From an uncultured Muribaculaceae bacterium (GTDB taxonomy: Bacteria; Bacteroidota; Bacteroidia; Bacteroidales; Muribaculaceae), in NCBI GenBank assembly GCA_944321705.1, contig CALUMG010000006.1:62001-126000 (forward strand): a DNA stretch of 64,000 nucleotides, written 5' to 3'. Position numbers and translations under genes: made by a program. The notes beneath the pieces were generated by a model. The model worked only from the letters and a program-made list of their open reading frames with translations, was not told the DNA's origin and did no database searches. Numbering within the stretch: the stretch's first letter is position 1; each line of letters begins with the position of its first letter. This document shows, in pieces, positions 26,025 to 33,901 of the stretch.

Positions 26025-27149
26025 TCAATTTTTGTTTATTGCTTTCTTTAATTTTGCTTGCTTCAGCTTGTCGTCGGCTTTACGATACAAATATATCCAT
26101 ATCAACGGGACGGCCGTTCCAACGATGGTGTATAGAATCCAAAACAGGTCGCCGTGGAAGTCGTGTATCACCATGTGGCATCCTATCTGGCCGAAATCAA
26201 GACCATACCACCATATTTTTATAAGGCTGACCAACTTGAATGCGGATATGTGGAAAATATAGACATATACCGACATGTCGCCGGCATAAACGAGGAAGCG
26301 TTTCAGTGGGTTGTCGCGCTTGTCGATAGCCGAAGCGATGATGTGCAGCATCAAGAATCCGGCAATGCCAGTGAGCGGCAATGTGAATACATCTTGCAAT
26401 TTCGGGGCAAGATTCATCCCTGCCCATGCGAAATGGGTGCCGGCGCACAGGAATGCGAAAAACAGCACAGCCATCCACCACTTTAGTCTCAATTTTGGCT
26501 CAAAATGCCTGTATATCACTCCGCAGGCGAAGAACAAGATGCCCCATGTTTCCCTTATGCCTCCTTGCACTACGTTGACTACCGACAGCCTATTGCTTAT
26601 TTTGAATGCGGCAAAGAGGACAGCGAGGATGGCGATGCCGACAGCGACTTTCCATCCGCTGAACCATGAATCGCGTTTTTCGAGCAGCTTGAACAATATG
26701 AGGAAGACGATGCTTGAAATAAGCAATGCCCTGAAAAACCAGAACGCGCCAGCAAGGAATTCGTCGTATCCTCCCATTGCGAACACTATCGACACCAGCC
26801 GTTGCAAGAATTGATGGGCGGTGTAGGGATGTGTGATACCTCCGCTCCAGTTGCCGTATTGCTCGTTGAGTATCCCTACGGTGAAAAGGAAATTGTGAAT
26901 AAGAAGGAAAAACAGGCTCCATTTTAGGAATGGTATATATAATCCTTTGAATCGTTTACGACAGAATTCCCATGGCTCGTCGACGTTTTTGCGAGAGAAG
27001 AAATAACCTGAAGCCATGAAGAACACTGGCATGTGGAACAGGTATATGAATGTGGTTATTTGTCCCGGAGCTTCGGCATGACCGAGCACCATGAGTATGA
27101 TGGCAAGCCCTTTGACAATCGACATTGTGGTGTTGCGTTTGCTTTCCAT
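26025..27149 (-). CDS. Acyltransferase family 3 membrane protein
   Basis: About 374 residues from ATG 27149 (MESKRNTTMSIVKGLAI); an earlier ATG at 27179 adds ten polar residues. Around ten hydrophobic helices are visible. The first cytoplasmic/membrane block SIVKGLAIILMVLGHAEAPG carries the GH motif of acyltransferase-3 (OafA/NodX-type). LFHMPVFFMASGYFFSRK matches the second conserved block (HMPVFF-SG). Such proteins O-acylate sugars of the cell surface or exported metabolites. No partner gene is adjacent, so the acceptor is unknown. Confidence 0.88.
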   Translation of the reverse strand: MESKRNTTMSIVKGLAIILMVLGHAEAPGQITTFIYLFHMPVFFMASGYFFSRKNVDEPWEFCRKRFKGLYIPFLKWSLFFLLIHNFLFTVGILNEQYGNWSGGITHPYTAHQFLQRLVSIVFAMGGYDEFLAGAFWFFRALLISSIVFLILFKLLEKRDSWFSGWKVAVGIAILAVLFAAFKISNRLSVVNVVQGGIRETWGILFFACGVIYRHFEPKLRLKWWMAVLFFAFLCAGTHFAWAGMNLAPKLQDVFTLPLTGIAGFLMLHIIASAIDKRDNPLKRFLVYAGDMSVYVYIFHISAFKLVSLIKIWWYGLDFGQIGCHMVIHDFHGDLFWILYTIVGTAVPLIWIYLYRKADDKLKQAKLKKAINKN

Positions 27150-27269
27150 AGCGTTTGCTTGTTGTCTATTTATTGGCAAAAATAGTGAAAGTCGGGTGCA
27201 ATGGGAAAATGAGCCTGCTTATTTTTTTCACTGTACGAGAGGCTTCTATTTGATATAAAAAAGTGCTTA

Positions 27270-27302
27270 TTTGCAAGAGTTAATGATGTTGGCTTATATT
27301 TG
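27270..27302 (+). promoter_or_regulatory. Promoter of the TraB-family gene
   Basis: TTTG (27270-27273), 21-nt spacer, TATATTTG (27295-27302). Start near 27309, about 40 nt ahead of ATG 27350. Confidence 0.7.
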
Positions 27303-27349
27303 CAATTGCTAAGTTATTGGCAAGGCTGATTATTTTAGATAAAGCAAGC

Positions 27350-28222
27350 ATGACACGAAAAATTATTTTTATTGTTGCAATTGCAATGATTGCTTTTGCA
27401 GCGAATTCGCAGATCTTGTGGAAAATATCGGGCAACGGACTTGAACATGATTCGTATGTGATGGGCACGCATCATGTGGCTCCGTTGTGGATGCTCGACA
27501 GCATAGCAGGATTCAATGAAGCATTTTCTTCATGTGTGCAAGTTTACGGTGAAGTAGAGATGGAAGAAGCCGGAATCGAGATGGCCGTAAGAATGCAGAA
27601 ATACATGATAGCACCCAAGGATAGCCTGTTGACTTCGCTGTATGATAAAGAGGAGTTGAGAGTGTTGGAAACCGGAGTACGGAAATATTTCAATGTGCCT
27701 GTCGAGCAAGTTGCCATGTTGAAGCCGGCGGCATTGATGACGCAGATTGCCGTGATGTTGTCGGCTGAAGCCTTTGAAGGGTTTAATCCTGAAAAACCGA
27801 TAGATGGAGTGATTCAAGAGATGGCAAAGGAACAAAATAAGGCGGTGAATGGTTTTGAAACTGCCGAGGAACAGTTGCATTTGCTTTTCGATACACCAAT
27901 AGCCGAACAGGCCGAAGATTTGTTGGCGATGTTTAAGGAAGAACAAAAATATATTGATTTTTCCCGTCGGCTGTCCGATTTGTATGTAACCCAGGATTTA
28001 AACGGATTGTATGAAGTAATGCTCGACCCCGAATTTGGAATGACCGAAGCCGAAGCTGCCGTGTTGATGGAGAATCGAAACGAGAGGTGGATGGAACAAT
28101 TGAAATCCATATTGCCTAAAAAAGCCACGTTCATCGTCGTCGGTGCCGGGCATTTGCCGGGAGAAAAGGGCTTATTGTCGTTGTTGCAAGAAGAAGGATA
28201 CGAGGTGACCCCTATGCGTTGA
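27350..28222 (+). CDS. TraB/GumN-family exported protein
   Basis: 290 residues from ATG 27350, with a signal peptide (IIFIVAIAMIAFAANS). The earlier ATG 27317 lacks signal-peptide features. Two family blocks are present: the N-terminal HDSYVMGTHHVAPLWMLDSI (GTxH motif) and the C-terminal FIVVGAGHLPGEKGLLSLLQEEGYEV (GxxHLxG). TraB/GumN proteins are a proposed metalloprotease-like fold near Tiki. Conserved Glu and His residues support this, but activity is unproven in bacteria. The product is probably periplasmic or lipid-anchored outside. Single-gene unit ahead of gltX. Confidence 0.85.
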   Translation: MTRKIIFIVAIAMIAFAANSQILWKISGNGLEHDSYVMGTHHVAPLWMLDSIAGFNEAFSSCVQVYGEVEMEEAGIEMAVRMQKYMIAPKDSLLTSLYDKEELRVLETGVRKYFNVPVEQVAMLKPAALMTQIAVMLSAEAFEGFNPEKPIDGVIQEMAKEQNKAVNGFETAEEQLHLLFDTPIAEQAEDLLAMFKEEQKYIDFSRRLSDLYVTQDLNGLYEVMLDPEFGMTEAEAAVLMENRNERWMEQLKSILPKKATFIVVGAGHLPGEKGLLSLLQEEGYEVTPMR

Positions 28223-28331
28223 AAATAGCAACAAGTGACGATTTGTATAGTGATTATGCCTGTTTAGGTGTAGTCTTGGCATTGAGGGATTAAAAGATGA
28301 TGTAGATAATACCTTTTTTGTAGAAGTTTTG

Positions 28332-28339
28332 TAACTTTG
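28332..28339 (+). promoter_or_regulatory. -7 element before gltX
   Basis: TAACTTTG, an exact TAnnTTTG match; start near 28346. It places the ATG at 28350 only a few bases from the start and favours ATG 28374. Confidence 0.5.
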
Positions 28340-28373
28340 CAAAGTTTTTTTGCATTCTTTTAAACAGAAAATT

Positions 28374-29906
28374 ATGGAAAGAGAAGTGAGAGTACGTTTT
28401 GCGCCATCGCCCACAGGCCCATTGCACATAGGAGGCGTGCGCACAGCATTATATAATTATTTGTTTGCCCGTCAGAATAACGGCACTATGATTTTGCGCA
28501 TAGAGGATACCGATTCAACTCGTTTTGTCCCGAATGCTGAAGAATATATCAACGAGTCGCTTGCTTGGCTCGGAATAAAAATAGACGAAGGCGTGCGCGA
28601 AGGCGGAGCATACGGCCCCTACAAGCAGTCGGAACGTCGTGACATATACAGGGAGCATGTGAAAATGTTGCTCGACAATGGTAAAGCCTACATAGCTTTT
28701 GACACTCAAGCCGAGCTTGAGGAAAAAAGGCAATCAGTACCTAATTTCCAGTATGATGCCGCGACTCGCATGTCGATGCGCAATTCTTTGACCTTGACTG
28801 CCGAAGAAGTGAAGGCTCTTATCGACAACGGTGAAAAATATGTGGTTCGTTTCAAAGTGGAACCAAATCGTGACATTGAAGTTGATGACTTGATTCGCGG
28901 GAAAGTTGTCATAAATTCATCGATTCTCGACGACAAGGTGCTTTACAAGAGCGCTGACGACCTGCCTACTTACCACCTTGCCAACATCGTAGACGACCAC
29001 TTGATGAAAGTGTCACATGTGATAAGGGGCGAAGAATGGCTACCATCGGCTCCATTGCATGTGCTGCTTTATGAAGCATTCGGATGGATCGACACAATGC
29101 CGCAATTCGTGCATCTTCCATTGTTGTTGAAACCCGACGGCAAAGGCAAGTTGAGCAAGCGCGATGGCGACAGGCTTGGATTCCCTGTGTTCCCGCTTGA
29201 ATGGCATGACCCTAAGAGCGGCGAAATTTCGTCGGGTTATCGCGAGTCTGGCTATCTTCCTGAAGCTGTCATCAATTTCCTCGCATTGCTTGGATGGAAT
29301 CCCGGAGACGATCGTGAAATAATGAGCATGGACGAGCTTGTTCGCGACTTCTCGTTTGCACATTGTTCAAAGAGCGGAGCCAAATTTGACTTTGAGAAGG
29401 CAAAGTGGTTCAATCATGAATATTTGATGGTCAAGCCCGACAATGAACTTGCAGAATTGTTCAAGCCGGTACTTGCTGCTCACGGAGTGAATTTGCAAAC
29501 ATTCTCCGATGATTACATTGCACACGTCGTAGGTCTTGTCAAAGGTCGCATATCTTTTGTCAAGGATTTGTGGGAACAAGCTCGCTTCTTTTTTGTGGCT
29601 CCTGACTCTTATGCCGAAAAAGACATAAAGAAACGTTGGAAGCCTGAAACGCCTCAAATCATGGAAGAATTGATTGAAGTGCTTGAAAAAATACCCGATT
29701 TTTCTTCAAAACCGTGTGAAGAGTTTGTCCTTGGATGGATTGCCGAAAAAGGCTATCACCTTGGCAATGTGATGAATGCTTTCCGCTTGACTGTGGTTGG
29801 CGAATGCAAGGGCCCGCACATGTTTGACATAACTGAGCTGATAGGGCGCGAGGAAACAATATCCCGCATACGCAAGGGCGTTGCCGCAATAAAACCGGTA
29901 GAGTAA
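28374..29906 (+). CDS. gltX: Glutamyl-tRNA synthetase
   Basis: Charges tRNA-Glu. Start 28374 gives [21 protein letters not shown], where PTGPLHIGG is the HIGH motif. The KMSKS equivalent is [11 protein letters not shown]. The EDTD segment ([10 protein letters not shown]) and a C-terminal helical anticodon-binding cage are present. 510 residues is normal. It is followed by a barrel protein gene and waaA, forming a probable operon; gltX near waaA recurs in Bacteroidales. Complete. Confidence 0.96.
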   Translation: MEREVRVRFAPSPTGPLHIGGVRTALYNYLFARQNNGTMILRIEDTDSTRFVPNAEEYINESLAWLGIKIDEGVREGGAYGPYKQSERRDIYREHVKMLLDNGKAYIAFDTQAELEEKRQSVPNFQYDAATRMSMRNSLTLTAEEVKALIDNGEKYVVRFKVEPNRDIEVDDLIRGKVVINSSILDDKVLYKSADDLPTYHLANIVDDHLMKVSHVIRGEEWLPSAPLHVLLYEAFGWIDTMPQFVHLPLLLKPDGKGKLSKRDGDRLGFPVFPLEWHDPKSGEISSGYRESGYLPEAVINFLALLGWNPGDDREIMSMDELVRDFSFAHCSKSGAKFDFEKAKWFNHEYLMVKPDNELAELFKPVLAAHGVNLQTFSDDYIAHVVGLVKGRISFVKDLWEQARFFFVAPDSYAEKDIKKRWKPETPQIMEELIEVLEKIPDFSSKPCEEFVLGWIAEKGYHLGNVMNAFRLTVVGECKGPHMFDITELIGREETISRIRKGVAAIKPVE

Positions 29907-29917
29907 TAAGGCTCGAT

Positions 29918-31006
29918 GTGCGTATGGTGCGTGCGATTTCCATATTATTGTTGAGCCTTGTGGCATGGTCGAGTGCCACGGCACAGCAAGGGTTCAAGTG
30001 GAGCGTGGACTTTGGGTCGGTATTTGAAAATAGAGAAGGAGATGATTATTATTCTCCCGACCAGACGCTAATATTTACCCGTTTGTCACCGGAGGTGGGT
30101 TTCTCATTTGCCGGTGGAGAGCATAACATAATGGGCGGAGTGTCATGGATGCAGCCGTTGGGTAACGGATGGAAGGATTATAAACTGAGTCCTACGTTAT
30201 ACTATCGATACATGTCGCCGTCGTGGAGATTGAGCCTTGGCATGTTCCCACGGACGCAATTGCTCGAACCGATGCCTCATGTGTTGTTCAGCGATTCGCT
30301 TAACTACAATGAACCTAACATAAGGGGTGTGCTAGTCCAATATCTGCATGAACGCGGATTCTTCGAGTTGTCGCTTGACTGGCGCAGCTTGCAGACCGAC
30401 ACGCAAAGGGAGGCTTTCAGCGTATATTTCAACGGGCAATGGAATCCTCATGGAATTTGGCTGCTCGGAGGCCATTTGCAGGTCAACCATTTGGCTAAGA
30501 CGAAGAATCCTACTCCCGACCAAAATGTCAATGACGATATTTCGGTGAATCCTTATGTAGGTGTTAATCTTGTAGGGCAGACACCGCTCGACAGCCTTGT
30601 TGTCAAGGTGGGATTGATGGCACAACTTGAACGCGACCGTGGCGTGGGCGAATGGGAGACTCCTTGCGGAGTGCTTGTGGATGCCGTAGCCGAATGGAAA
30701 TTCCTTGGCGTGAGGGAACAATTTTATGCAGGGAAGAACCAGTATCCGTTATACTCCAAATATGGCTCGTTGCTTAACATGGGTGACCCTTATTATCAGG
30801 CAAAATTGTACAGTCGCACCGACATATATGCATATATTTTCCGCAACCAGTTCATGAACTTGTATGCTTCGCTTGATTTTCATTATACTCGGGAAGCTTT
30901 TGCATTTTGGCAAAAAATCTCGTTACGAGTTTATTTGGACAACAATTTGTGGAAAGACCGACGCAAAAAAGTGTCGAGAAGCGAATATTTGAGTAATTGT
31001 TATTGA
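29918..31006 (+). CDS. Outer membrane beta-barrel protein of unknown function
   Basis: 362 residues with a signal peptide (AISILLLSLVAWSSATAQ) and then alternating strands rich in Tyr and Trp (KLSPTLYYRYMSPSWRLSLGMFPR, FFELSLDWRSLQ, GIWLLGGHLQVNHLAK). There is no plug or TonB region and no enzymatic motif that I recognise. It lies 11 bp after gltX and 45 bp before waaA. Placement beside the Kdo transferase suggests an envelope role. ATG 29924 (MVRAIS) is a possible alternative start. A 12-14-stranded barrel is likely from length. Confidence 0.65.
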   Translation: MRMVRAISILLLSLVAWSSATAQQGFKWSVDFGSVFENREGDDYYSPDQTLIFTRLSPEVGFSFAGGEHNIMGGVSWMQPLGNGWKDYKLSPTLYYRYMSPSWRLSLGMFPRTQLLEPMPHVLFSDSLNYNEPNIRGVLVQYLHERGFFELSLDWRSLQTDTQREAFSVYFNGQWNPHGIWLLGGHLQVNHLAKTKNPTPDQNVNDDISVNPYVGVNLVGQTPLDSLVVKVGLMAQLERDRGVGEWETPCGVLVDAVAEWKFLGVREQFYAGKNQYPLYSKYGSLLNMGDPYYQAKLYSRTDIYAYIFRNQFMNLYASLDFHYTREAFAFWQKISLRVYLDNNLWKDRRKKVSRSEYLSNCY

Positions 31007-31051
31007 GAACGAAAGCAAGTTGGTGCAATCGTAAATAGCAGTCGATTTATT

Positions 31052-32290
31052 ATGAATGTATTGTATAACTTGGGCATATCCTTGTATGGGGCAGGAATAA
31101 GAATTGCTTCATGGAAGAATCCCAAAGCCAAGAAGATGCGAGAGGGCCAAAAGGCGGCTTTGCAGAAACTAAGTGGCGAAATAGGGAATAACAAAGGACG
31201 GTTTATTTGGATACATGCATCTTCGTTAGGGGAATTTGAGCAAGGACGGCCGCTTATTGAAATGATAAAGCGCAATGACCCTTCTCAAAAAATTCTGTTG
31301 ACATTCTTTTCGCCTTCGGGTTATGAAGTGCGCAAGGATTATAAAGGTGCCGACGTGGTGTGCTATCTTCCGCTCGATACGCCGGCCAATGCGTCGCAGT
31401 TCATAAGAATCGTGATGCCGCGCATGGCTATTTTCGTGAAATATGAATTTTGGGGCAATTATCTTGAAGAATTGCAGAAACATGAAATTCCGACCTATAT
31501 AATTTCATCCATTTTTCGCAAGGGACAGATATTTTTCCGTCCGTGGGGAGGCATGTTCCGTAGGATGCTCGACTGTTTCACGCGCATTTATGTCCAGGAT
31601 GAGAATTCACGGAAATTGTTGTCTGCAATAAACGTGAAGGATGTTACCGTGGCAGGAGATACCCGGTTTGATCGCGTGTCGGACATCCTTGCGACTTGCA
31701 AGCCGTTCCCTATGGTTGAGAAATTTGCTAAGTCTTCTCAATTCACACTCATAATGGGCAGTTCATGGGAACCTGATGAGGATATAGTAATCCCTTATTT
31801 CAATTCCCATAAGGACATGAAATTGATAATCGCTCCCCATGAATTTGATGACGCGAGATTGCAGGCGATAATGTCGCGAATAACACGCCCGGTCAAGCTA
31901 TACACTGAATCGTCGGAGGATGATGTGACTGGTGCCGATTGCTTGATAATAAACTGTTTTGGCATTTTATCATCGTGTTACGGATATGCCAATGCGGCTT
32001 ACATTGGTGGTGGTTTCGGGGCTGGAATACATAACTTGAATGAGGCTGCCGTTTATGGCATTCCCGTGATATTCGGACCAAATTATTCCAAATTCAAGGA
32101 AGCCGGAGATTTGATAAAGTGTGGTGGAGGGTTCTCGATTACTGGAAAGTCGGATTTTGAAGAATTGATGAACAAGTGCGATGTTTCTTTCCTTGAAGAA
32201 CATGGCAAGGCTGCCGGTAATTATATAAAGGAGAATCTTGGTGCGACTCGTAAGATATATGATGATATATTTGGCAAGACATCAAAATAA
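31052..32290 (+). CDS. waaA: 3-Deoxy-D-manno-octulosonic acid (Kdo) transferase
   Basis: GT30 glycosyltransferase that adds Kdo to lipid A on the inner face of the inner membrane. The N-terminal hydrophobic anchor (YNLGISLYGAGIRIA) is followed by the IWIHASSLGEFEQGRPLIE motif (catalytic Glu in SLGE), VKYEFWGNYLEEL, and the C-terminal UDP/CMP site YIGGGFGAGIHNLNEAAVYGIPVIFGPNYSKFKEA. 412 residues. It follows the barrel gene in the gltX operon. The call kdtA is a synonym. Complete. Confidence 0.95.
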   Translation: MNVLYNLGISLYGAGIRIASWKNPKAKKMREGQKAALQKLSGEIGNNKGRFIWIHASSLGEFEQGRPLIEMIKRNDPSQKILLTFFSPSGYEVRKDYKGADVVCYLPLDTPANASQFIRIVMPRMAIFVKYEFWGNYLEELQKHEIPTYIISSIFRKGQIFFRPWGGMFRRMLDCFTRIYVQDENSRKLLSAINVKDVTVAGDTRFDRVSDILATCKPFPMVEKFAKSSQFTLIMGSSWEPDEDIVIPYFNSHKDMKLIIAPHEFDDARLQAIMSRITRPVKLYTESSEDDVTGADCLIINCFGILSSCYGYANAAYIGGGFGAGIHNLNEAAVYGIPVIFGPNYSKFKEAGDLIKCGGGFSITGKSDFEELMNKCDVSFLEEHGKAAGNYIKENLGATRKIYDDIFGKTSK

Positions 32291-32313
32291 ATCTCTGCAG
32301 TATGTTTCATATG

Positions 32314-32362
32314 AGACGCCATGCAATTGTCCAAGGATATTTGCATGGCGTCTAAATTTTGT
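32314..32362. terminator. Bidirectional terminator between waaA and the envelope protein
   Basis: Perfect 13-bp stem AGACGCCATGCAA (32314-32326) / TTGCATGGCGTCT (32341-32353), then AAATTTTG. It sits between two convergent stops. Confidence 0.7.
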
Positions 32363-32382
32363 CTAAATTAGGTCGGATAGGT

Positions 32383-32886
32383 TTAATTTTCAATCAGGTA
32401 GTCATCCATGACCATGATGTTTGGAATTATTGTGTTTGTCTCTATGTTGGCTTTTTCTCCCTTTATGGCAAGACATGCGAATCCAATCAATGTGAAAACT
32501 CCTAATCCGATGCCTAAACCAAGAGCGAGACCTTGTCTTGAATCGCCTTCTTCTGCTTTCATGCCTTCCAAGGCAATCGTCTGTCCGTCGACAGAAGTAG
32601 TGGAAATGCATCTCAGCTCGACACTCCCGGCTTTCCCGACTCCTTTAGCTTTTTTCTTGTTGATTGATACTTTGACAGGAGTTCCTTTTGCGATGACGAC
32701 AGTGCCGTCTTTCACAACGTCATCGTCCACGACAACCACTTCTGTTCCGTTACTTGCCTTGTTGCTGTTGATTTCAGTCATTACTCTAACATTTAGCACT
32801 GTTCCTTTTTTCAATGGTACAGCTCCAAAGAGCGACAGATTCATTACTGCCAATGCGACCAATGTCGCGAAAAATTTTTTACCCAT
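32383..32886 (-). CDS. Small envelope protein with glycine-zipper membrane segment
   Basis: 167 residues, no family recognised. The signal peptide (FFATLVALAVMNLSLFGA) leads into a beta-rich domain (residues about 22-115) that starts PLKKGTVLNVRVMTEINS and contains KDGTVVIAKGTPVKVSI. A Gly-rich hydrophobic helix follows (LALGLGIGLGVFTLIGFACLA, about 120-142) and then a polar C terminus. The VLNVRV...KGTPV pattern looks like small beta-barrel modules that bind surfaces, but this is only a likeness. The structured RNA candidate ends 50 bp upstream on the same strand and could be its leader. Confidence 0.7.
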   Translation of the reverse strand: MGKKFFATLVALAVMNLSLFGAVPLKKGTVLNVRVMTEINSNKASNGTEVVVVDDDVVKDGTVVIAKGTPVKVSINKKKAKGVGKAGSVELRCISTTSVDGQTIALEGMKAEEGDSRQGLALGLGIGLGVFTLIGFACLAIKGEKANIETNTIIPNIMVMDDYLIEN

Positions 32887-32935
32887 GATGAATTAGTTGT
32901 TTTATGCCTGATGCTGCCTCTTGCAGGCGGTACAT

Positions 32936-33171
32936 AAAAAAAAGCGTGGCAGCTATTGGATATTACTCTATTTGAGGTTCTGGACTACCTTAACACAAGT
33001 AATAAACAATAGCCCACGCCTGATGTATGTATTATGCAATCCTACTTTCGGCAAGCAGAGAACGCATACCTATACACGACGTGAGCATTATTGCCTATTA
33101 TCCTTGTGTTATCAGAATTGTCCAGATTCCAAATAGAGGATAATATTTCTTAACGCTCTAAACTATAAAAT
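32936..33171 (-). ncRNA. Structured RNA candidate, rod-like (6S-like hypothesis)
   Basis: Minus-strand unit bounded by a -7 element TATATTTG (complement of 33178-33185) and, at the other end, T8 (complement of 32936-32943) directly after a stem. The 5' and 3' halves pair end to end: AGCGT/ACGCT, ATATTA/TAATAT, CTCTATTTG/CAAATAGAG, TCTGGAC/GTCCAGA, TAACACAA/TTGTGTTA, CAATA/TATTG, CACG/CGTG, TGTAT/ATACA and TATGC/GCATA, with small internal loops between. That gives a rod of about 100 paired positions in about 235 nt. The 3' half alone can form a strong local hairpin (32944-33019, GCGTGG...CCACGC) that would serve as terminator. Length, rod shape and alternative 3' hairpin are reminiscent of 6S RNA (Bacteroidales-1 class). 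A MITE or BIME is the main alternative. Confidence 0.5.
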
Positions 33172-33274
33172 GTATTACAAATATAGCAAGTGTTTCTATA
33201 GAAATGACGGCTTTAACGGTTTTTAGCGAAAAATATGTGATTCTAAAATGATGGTGGTGTTCACAAAAGGACAT

Positions 33275-33309
33275 AAAAAAAGCTGTTTCCCTCACCGAGG
33301 AAAGCAGCT
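33275..33309 (-). terminator. Terminator of the 60-residue lipoprotein gene
   Basis: AGCTG/CAGCT and TTTCC/GGAAA form an interrupted 10-bp stem; the minus strand ends in seven T. It lies 29 bp after the stop. Confidence 0.75.
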
Positions 33310-33337
33310 CCAAACTCTTTTAAGTTACTTGCGAAAA

Positions 33338-33520
33338 TTACTTAACTGAGTCAGCAGCAACTGTATCAGCAGCAACTGAGTCAGCAGCAGTAGTGTCAGC
33401 AGCAACTACTTCAGTAGCAGTAGTATCAGCAGCAGCTTCAGTTGAAGAAGTAGATGTACCGTTGCAAGAGAACAAAGATACACCAAATACAACAGCAAGT
33501 AACAAAACTAACTTTTTCAT
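33338..33520 (-). CDS. Short repeat-rich lipoprotein
   Basis: 60 residues. Signal peptide MKKLVLLLAVVFGVSLFSC with a lipobox at Cys19. The mature 42 residues are low complexity: Ala, Asp, Thr, Val and Ser in repeats such as ADTTA, ADSVA and ADTVA. The DNA shows matching near-repeats of about 15 bp (TCAGCAGCA units). It has its own promoter and terminator, so it is a real gene despite its size. It resembles small abundant lipoproteins (entericidin/Lpp-like) only in size and anchoring; no sequence homology is claimed. Acidic surface or periplasmic spacer is a guess. Confidence 0.8.
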   Translation of the reverse strand: MKKLVLLLAVVFGVSLFSCNGTSTSSTEAAADTTATEVVAADTTAADSVAADTVAADSVK

Positions 33521-33570
33521 TTCCTTGTAATTTTAATAATAAAACAATATTTAATGCTTCAAAAACAGTG

Positions 33571-33600
33571 CAAAGTTACAACTAAAATTTTATTTGCAAA
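33571..33600 (-). promoter_or_regulatory. Promoter of the short lipoprotein gene
   Basis: On the minus strand TTTG (complement of 33597-33600), 18-nt spacer, TAACTTTG (complement of 33571-33578). Confidence 0.65.
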
Positions 33601-33846
33601 TATTTTTATTGAAAAAATAGTGAAAATTGGTGTAAAAATATGTTTTATAACTCTTTTTTATAGCATGAATAATGAACGATGAATTGGTTATAGTCTTGAT
33701 TAGCAGTGTGTTGTGTCGCATGTTGTGTTGGCTTGGTCTTGGAAGGCTGTATAAAAATTGCAAAACATAAAGATTGTCATCTTGTGTCATAATGTCATAG
33801 GCAAATTGGCATAAGGGCAAATTTGTCATTTAGGCACGGAGTGAAG

Positions 33847-33877
33847 TTTATTTATTGGCTATTTTAGTGTAATTTTG
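33847..33877 (+). promoter_or_regulatory. Promoter of mtaB operon
   Basis: TTTA (33847-33850, one mismatch to TTTG), 19-nt spacer, TAATTTTG (33870-33877). The leader would be under 20 nt. Confidence 0.55.
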
Positions 33878-33901
33878 TACCCATAAAGATAAGTTTGCCA
33901 C

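Larger units (their letters stand above)
33521..33901. other. AT-rich divergent spacer
   Basis: 381 bp between the short lipoprotein and mtaB. It holds one promoter for each side (33571-33600 minus, 33847-33877 plus). The AT-rich middle (33600-33840) shows no convincing gene. Confidence 0.5.

Noticed and set aside
33361..33450. TCAGCAGCA tandem repeats as a noncoding satellite
   Set aside because: They encode the Ala/Asp/Thr/Val repeat of the 60-residue lipoprotein in a single frame.
33590..33829. 79-codon minus-strand frame in the AT-rich spacer
   Set aside because: Low-complexity translation, and it overlaps the promoter region of the short lipoprotein.
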